In this document: positions 61,730-64,000 of the stretch, one piece after another | Layout of the letters: each line of letters opens with the position of its first letter | Position numbering within the stretch: the first letter of the stretch is position 1 | NCBI GenBank assembly: GCA_003254905.1 | Contig: QANU01040708.1 | Location: 62,001 to 126,000, forward strand | Reading direction: 5' to 3' | DNA: 64,000 nucleotides | Origin: Nissolia schottii | Taxonomy: Eukaryota; Streptophyta; Magnoliopsida; Fabales; Fabaceae | Made by a program: the position numbers and the translations under genes | Notes under the pieces: model-generated | What the model was told of the DNA's origin: nothing | What the model saw: only the letters and a program-made list of their open reading frames with translations | Database searches by the model: none

Positions 61730-62130
61730 TTTTAAAAAAATAGCTAACCCTAATTGTGGATAATCTCGTGATAAATTTGTTGTGATATAGTGAATCATGT
61801 TATAGTGGCNTAAAGAAAAATACAAAATTTTTAATTAAAAACATATATTTATTTTATTACAAAGAATACGATTTTTTTTATAAGGTCCAAATACAAAAAA
61901 GGCTCAAAGGTTAAAAGAAATGTCTAAAACCTCTCAAAACAATGGACACAAAATCTATAAAAAAAAATCTCAATTATTTGGTGACTCGTTCGACAATCCA
62001 ATGAGTCGATTTGAGTTGAGTCACTCAATTTAAAACTACATGACTCGACTAGTTCAACTCGTCATTAGGTTCATCAGATCGATGCAATTATTTAAAAAAT
62101 ACGATTTGAATTGGTTGACATACACCCCTA
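61504..62130. mobile_element. hAT-like MITE with 8 bp target duplication
   Basis: The element starts TAGGGTTGTATAAGG and ends TACACCCCTA. Flanks ATCAATCC (61496-61503) and GTCAATCT (62131-62138) agree at six of eight positions. Inside are GGGTCG/CGACTCA-type palindromes, a (TA)n run at 61691-61725 and one ambiguous base at 61810. It is non-coding. Confidence 0.65.
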
Positions 62131-62800
62131 GTCAATCTTGTTTGTTGTTAGTAGAGTTATGAGATAAATAGAGGACTTAAAGCGAATAACAATTTATAAA
62201 TAAAAATATTAAATTAACCTTTTTTTTAAAAAAGATAAAAGACCAAATTAAATAAATGTTATAATCAGATGGCAAACAGAGTATTTTATCCTAGCTCTTT
62301 AAATGTAATAGCCTCTGACTCACGGTATTATCCAAAGACCCGGTCAGTGAGCCGGTGACCTGGCGGGGTAACTAACAAGTAACAACTTGGATTGGTCCCC
62401 AAAGCACGTGCCGAGAAAATTGTCTACATGGTTAAATTTGGTCAATTTACTTACTTTACACACAATATGACAGTGAGAGAGAGGCATTAAGGCCACTAAA
62501 ATATTGAGTGTTGTGGTGGGTGCACAAATACAGAGACTTGCAGCTATGAAAATGGAATAACACAAGGGCCAAGCCAGATCATATAAAGCTTGAGTTCTAA
62601 GGTTTGTTTTTATTCATTGTCATTTTATTTTTTGCGTGTGACTTGCTAAAGAAAAAATAAATAAATAAAATCAGACTTATTCATAAACTATGTGGTTATT
62701 TTATTTAAGTAGCCTAGTTATATGTTTTTTTTGCAGGAATGTCAGAATGAGGTTTAGTTTAGTGGTGCTATGCTATATGCTATATTCTATAATAATATGC
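62131..62800. other. Upstream region of the NPH3-like gene
   Basis: Mixed AT-rich sequence without a supported gene. It probably carries the promoter of the BTB/NPH3 gene that starts at 63291. Confidence 0.4.
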
Positions 62801-62809
62801 TATATATAG
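62801..62809 (+). promoter_or_regulatory. Probable TATA box of the NPH3-like gene
   Basis: TATATATAG lies about 480 bases before the ATG at 63291, followed by a long CT-rich leader, which is typical of plant genes with long 5' untranslated regions. Confidence 0.4.
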
Positions 62810-63290
62810 TTAATAGTACTAAATGAACAAAGAAACTATTTTCCCTCTATTTTTGCCCTCCTTCTTGTGTTGGTTACTCTCTGACTCCACTCACATATTA
62901 TATGCCGCACTCTGTGTGTCTTTACATGTTTTGTTGCTTCTCATTCACTTCGAGCTTTGTCTTTGTTGTATGTATCCCCCCATTACTTCTTCTCTGCACC
63001 AATTGACTAGCAGTACTAGTACTACAACCACCCCCCCATTTTCCTCAGGACCTGTGTCTTTGTGTCTTCTTCCTCTTTGTCCTTTTCTTGAGTCTCAGAA
63101 TATCATTTATGACTTTTGTGTCCTGAGTCATACATACTCTTCTTCCCAGCTCCCACTTCTTCCCTTTCCTACTTTGGCCTTCTCATCATGTCTCTCCCTT
63201 CTTCCTTGGATTTTTGTTTTTTATGCAAGTTCCAAAAAGTCAATTAAGGACTCTTAGATTTGTGCTTGTTTTTTTGGGGTTTAAAAAGTT

Positions 63291-63353
63291 ATGGAAGGTT
63301 GCTGCAATCTTGAAGTGGATGTAAATGGAGAAGAGACCTTCATGGTGGACAAG
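63291..63353 (+). CDS. NPH3/RPT2-like BTB protein, first exon (partial gene)
   Basis: A 21-codon exon reads MEGCCNLEVDVNGEETFMVD plus Lys and ends at AAG|GTAATT, a good donor. The text matches the start of the BTB domain in the short NPH3-family group of At3g22104 type, where 'C-L-EVDVNGEE-FMVDK' opens the protein. The next exon should continue the BTB fold, but I do not find it before the window end, so the first intron is longer than 640 bases. Family knowledge: NPH3-domain proteins are substrate adaptors for CUL3 ubiquitin ligases, several acting in phototropin signalling at the plasma membrane. The assignment rests on few residues. Confidence 0.7.
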
Positions 63354-64000
63354 GTAATTAACCTTCCTCTCTTTCTCTCTCTCGTCTTTCTGAAAGCTCA
63401 TGTTTTGTGAAAAATCTTGTCACCTGTTTCAAAACTATGTTTGCAAACAGTGTTGGACAATGATTAACTTTTTTCCTCTTTTTTTTTTTTTTAATGTGTT
63501 GCTTTGCTTCCTCTGCCTTTATTCTAAATTCCTTTTTTCTTTTTGTATTTTCTTTTCCCCCTTTTCTCCGGCTTTTTTGCTTGTAGGATCTATACTATAC
63601 TAGTAATATTGGCCACAAGGTTGGTGTTTTCAATCTCTTGGTTGGTGGTTTTGGTTTGTTCTAAATGTTGCTCTACTCTTGAATTTAGATATGATTATGT
63701 GGTTCAATGATTTATTATGATTTTTTTTTAAAAATTTTGTAAATTTCTTTATATATGTCTTCTGATTTTTTCTAGGGTTATTCTTCTAGCTACCCTCAGT
63801 AACTTCATGATAATGATATGGTTGCTTTCCGCCCATCATTAATTTGCACCTACACAGCAGTGAGGTGGGGCAACAATAATTTCCCATCTCCATTTTTCAC
63901 AAACCAAAAGCACAGTACACCTTTTTTTTTCTCTCCATTTTTTTATTAATTTGTTTTTACGCTGCATGTCACATTAAATGCTGCTGCAATAGTCTTCTTG
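63354..64000 (+). other. First intron of the NPH3-like gene (continues past the window)
   Basis: T-rich, non-coding. A TTGCTTGTAG acceptor-like site near 63587 is not followed by a BTB-like frame. Confidence 0.45.

Overview
The window is plant nuclear DNA. It has spliced genes with GT..AG introns, plant-specific families (PPR-DYW, ATXR3, group I formin, NPH3-type BTB, DUF1218), an intron-containing tRNA-Tyr, and AT-rich intergenic DNA full of small transposons. Protein wording and repeat families fit a legume, most likely Glycine, but that is recall-based inference. Two ambiguous bases occur (49343 and 61810).

Layout. 1-602 (-): first coding exon of an ER-lumen HSP70-17/HYOU1-like chaperone, running off the left edge. 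3748-5949 (-): intronless PPR-DYW organelle RNA-editing factor. 5950-12240: gene-poor, with nested MITE and transposon remains. 12374-17859 (+): complete seven-exon class I formin. 18982-20168 (-): three-exon DUF1218 membrane protein. 23103-23721 (+): truncated fasciclin-like arabinogalactan (FLA) pseudogene. 24340-26450: Ty1/copia fossil. 26973-41181 (-): complete ATXR3/SDG2 H3K4 methyltransferase, rebuilt here as 19 coding exons encoding 2364 residues, with every junction in phase. 41800-62750: repeat-rich DNA with LTR-type fossils, a LINE ORF1 relic, several MITEs with recognisable target-site duplications, a tRNA-Tyr(GUA) and a tRNA-Ser(CGA). 63291 onward (+): first exon of an NPH3/RPT2-like BTB gene, running off the right edge.

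The genes are unrelated housekeeping or developmental loci: ER folding, organelle RNA editing, actin nucleation, a membrane protein, chromatin and a BTB adaptor. There is no operon-like or defence-like cluster, and I found no convincing undescribed multi-gene system. The most interesting points are an F-box/LRR-looking segment inside the ATXR3 methyltransferase, a GYW instead of DYW terminus on the editing factor, and a set of nested, datable MITE insertions, some inside other elements or inside ATXR3 introns.
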